Part shown: in pieces, positions 63,795 through 64,000 of the stretch
Layout: the number at the start of each line of letters is the position of its first letter
Numbering within the stretch: the first letter of the stretch is position 1
Assembly (NCBI GenBank): GCA_021732995.1
Contig: JAKFWA010000046.1
Span: 1-64,000 of the forward strand
Origin: Planctomycetaceae bacterium
GTDB lineage: Bacteria > Planctomycetota > Planctomycetia > Planctomycetales > Planctomycetaceae
Direction of reading: 5' to 3'
DNA length: 64,000 nt
The notes under the pieces: generated by a model
What the model saw: the letters and a program-made list of their open reading frames with translations, nothing else
Database searches by the model: none
Told to the model about the DNA's origin: nothing
Position numbers and translations under genes: made by a program

Positions 63795-64000
63795 ATGGGT
63801 TGTTTGCGGACTGCACTTGATCAGTTCAATAGAGGTGTTCGGGTGCGGCCGGTCTCAGACCACCACGTGATTGGGGAACGAGTCCTCTATCAAATAGCCT
63901 GGCTGTCTTCTGCTTCGGCGTCAGAATCTTGCCCTGAGTTCGTTATCACTCCATCTCTTGACCAAGGGACCCAACCTGCGGCGATACCGCCAACCAACCC
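63795..64000 (+). CDS. Possible partial gene running off the right edge
   Basis: From ATG 63795, with GGGGA seven bases upstream, the frame stays open to the end of the window (68 codons): MGCLRTALDQFNRG, then DHHVIGERVLYQIAWL and a Ser/Pro-rich stretch. No family is recognised in the part visible. The 250 bases before it contain no other gene. Confidence 0.45.
   Translation, partial: MGCLRTALDQFNRGVRVRPVSDHHVIGERVLYQIAWLSSASASESCPEFVITPSLDQGTQPAAIPPTN

Overview
The window looks like chromosomal DNA of a planctomycete (Planctomycetota). The evidence is the gene set: three large DUF1549/DUF1553 cytochrome-type proteins, a Tat-exported DUF1501 protein, a TIGR04138 (Plancto/Verruco-restricted) protein, secreted kelch and WD40 proteins, a Tat-exported Gfo/Idh/MocA oxidoreductase and a short PheT without the usual tRNA-binding insert. 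Base composition is moderately GC-rich and genes are densely packed on both strands. No rRNA or tRNA gene and no phage or IS element was recognised.

Layout: 1-4.2 kb holds the C-terminal part of a hydantoinase-B/5-oxoprolinase-type protein (running off the left edge), a tandem palindrome, a DUF1501 protein and an SDF-family dicarboxylate/glutamate symporter. 4.4-13.3 kb holds a coiled-coil protein, an exported protein, an AAA+ ATPase, a TPR lipoprotein, an rRNA 2'-O-methyltransferase, a Mpo1-like protein and a TolC-type outer-membrane protein with a clear terminator. 13.4-22.8 kb holds a multispanning membrane protein with a REC-HATPase regulator, a sugar isomerase/SpoU methylase/GH2-domain operon, a thioredoxin-like protein, a Gfo/Idh oxidoreductase, ThyX, and an ECF sigma factor overlapping a small membrane protein that may be its regulator.

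22.9-25.2 kb is the most unusual part. Three small minus-strand genes, with immunity-protein-like or unknown products, are each followed by an attC-like imperfect inverted repeat, with very short leaders between one repeat and the next gene. No integrase gene is present in the window. This has the form of an integron gene-cassette array without integrase (a CALIN).

25.2-49.3 kb is typical planctomycete chromosome: DUF1549/DUF1553 proteins, a lone addiction-module antitoxin, a kelch protein, SpoIID, a NuoN-like membrane protein, a LplT-PlsC-acyl-ACP synthetase fusion, an MFS/PqiA/amidohydrolase operon, a WD40/DUF1553/DUF1553 cluster and MetW. 49.5-64 kb carries an ABC exporter (ATPase overlapping an FtsX-type permease), a small-ORF/HNH/uvrB operon, a hybrid REC-PAS-PAS histidine kinase, PheT, an esterase and FtsY. 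It ends with small membrane-protein genes, one of them frameshifted, and a partial gene running off the right edge. Family assignments are made by reading the translated sequences; no database search was run.
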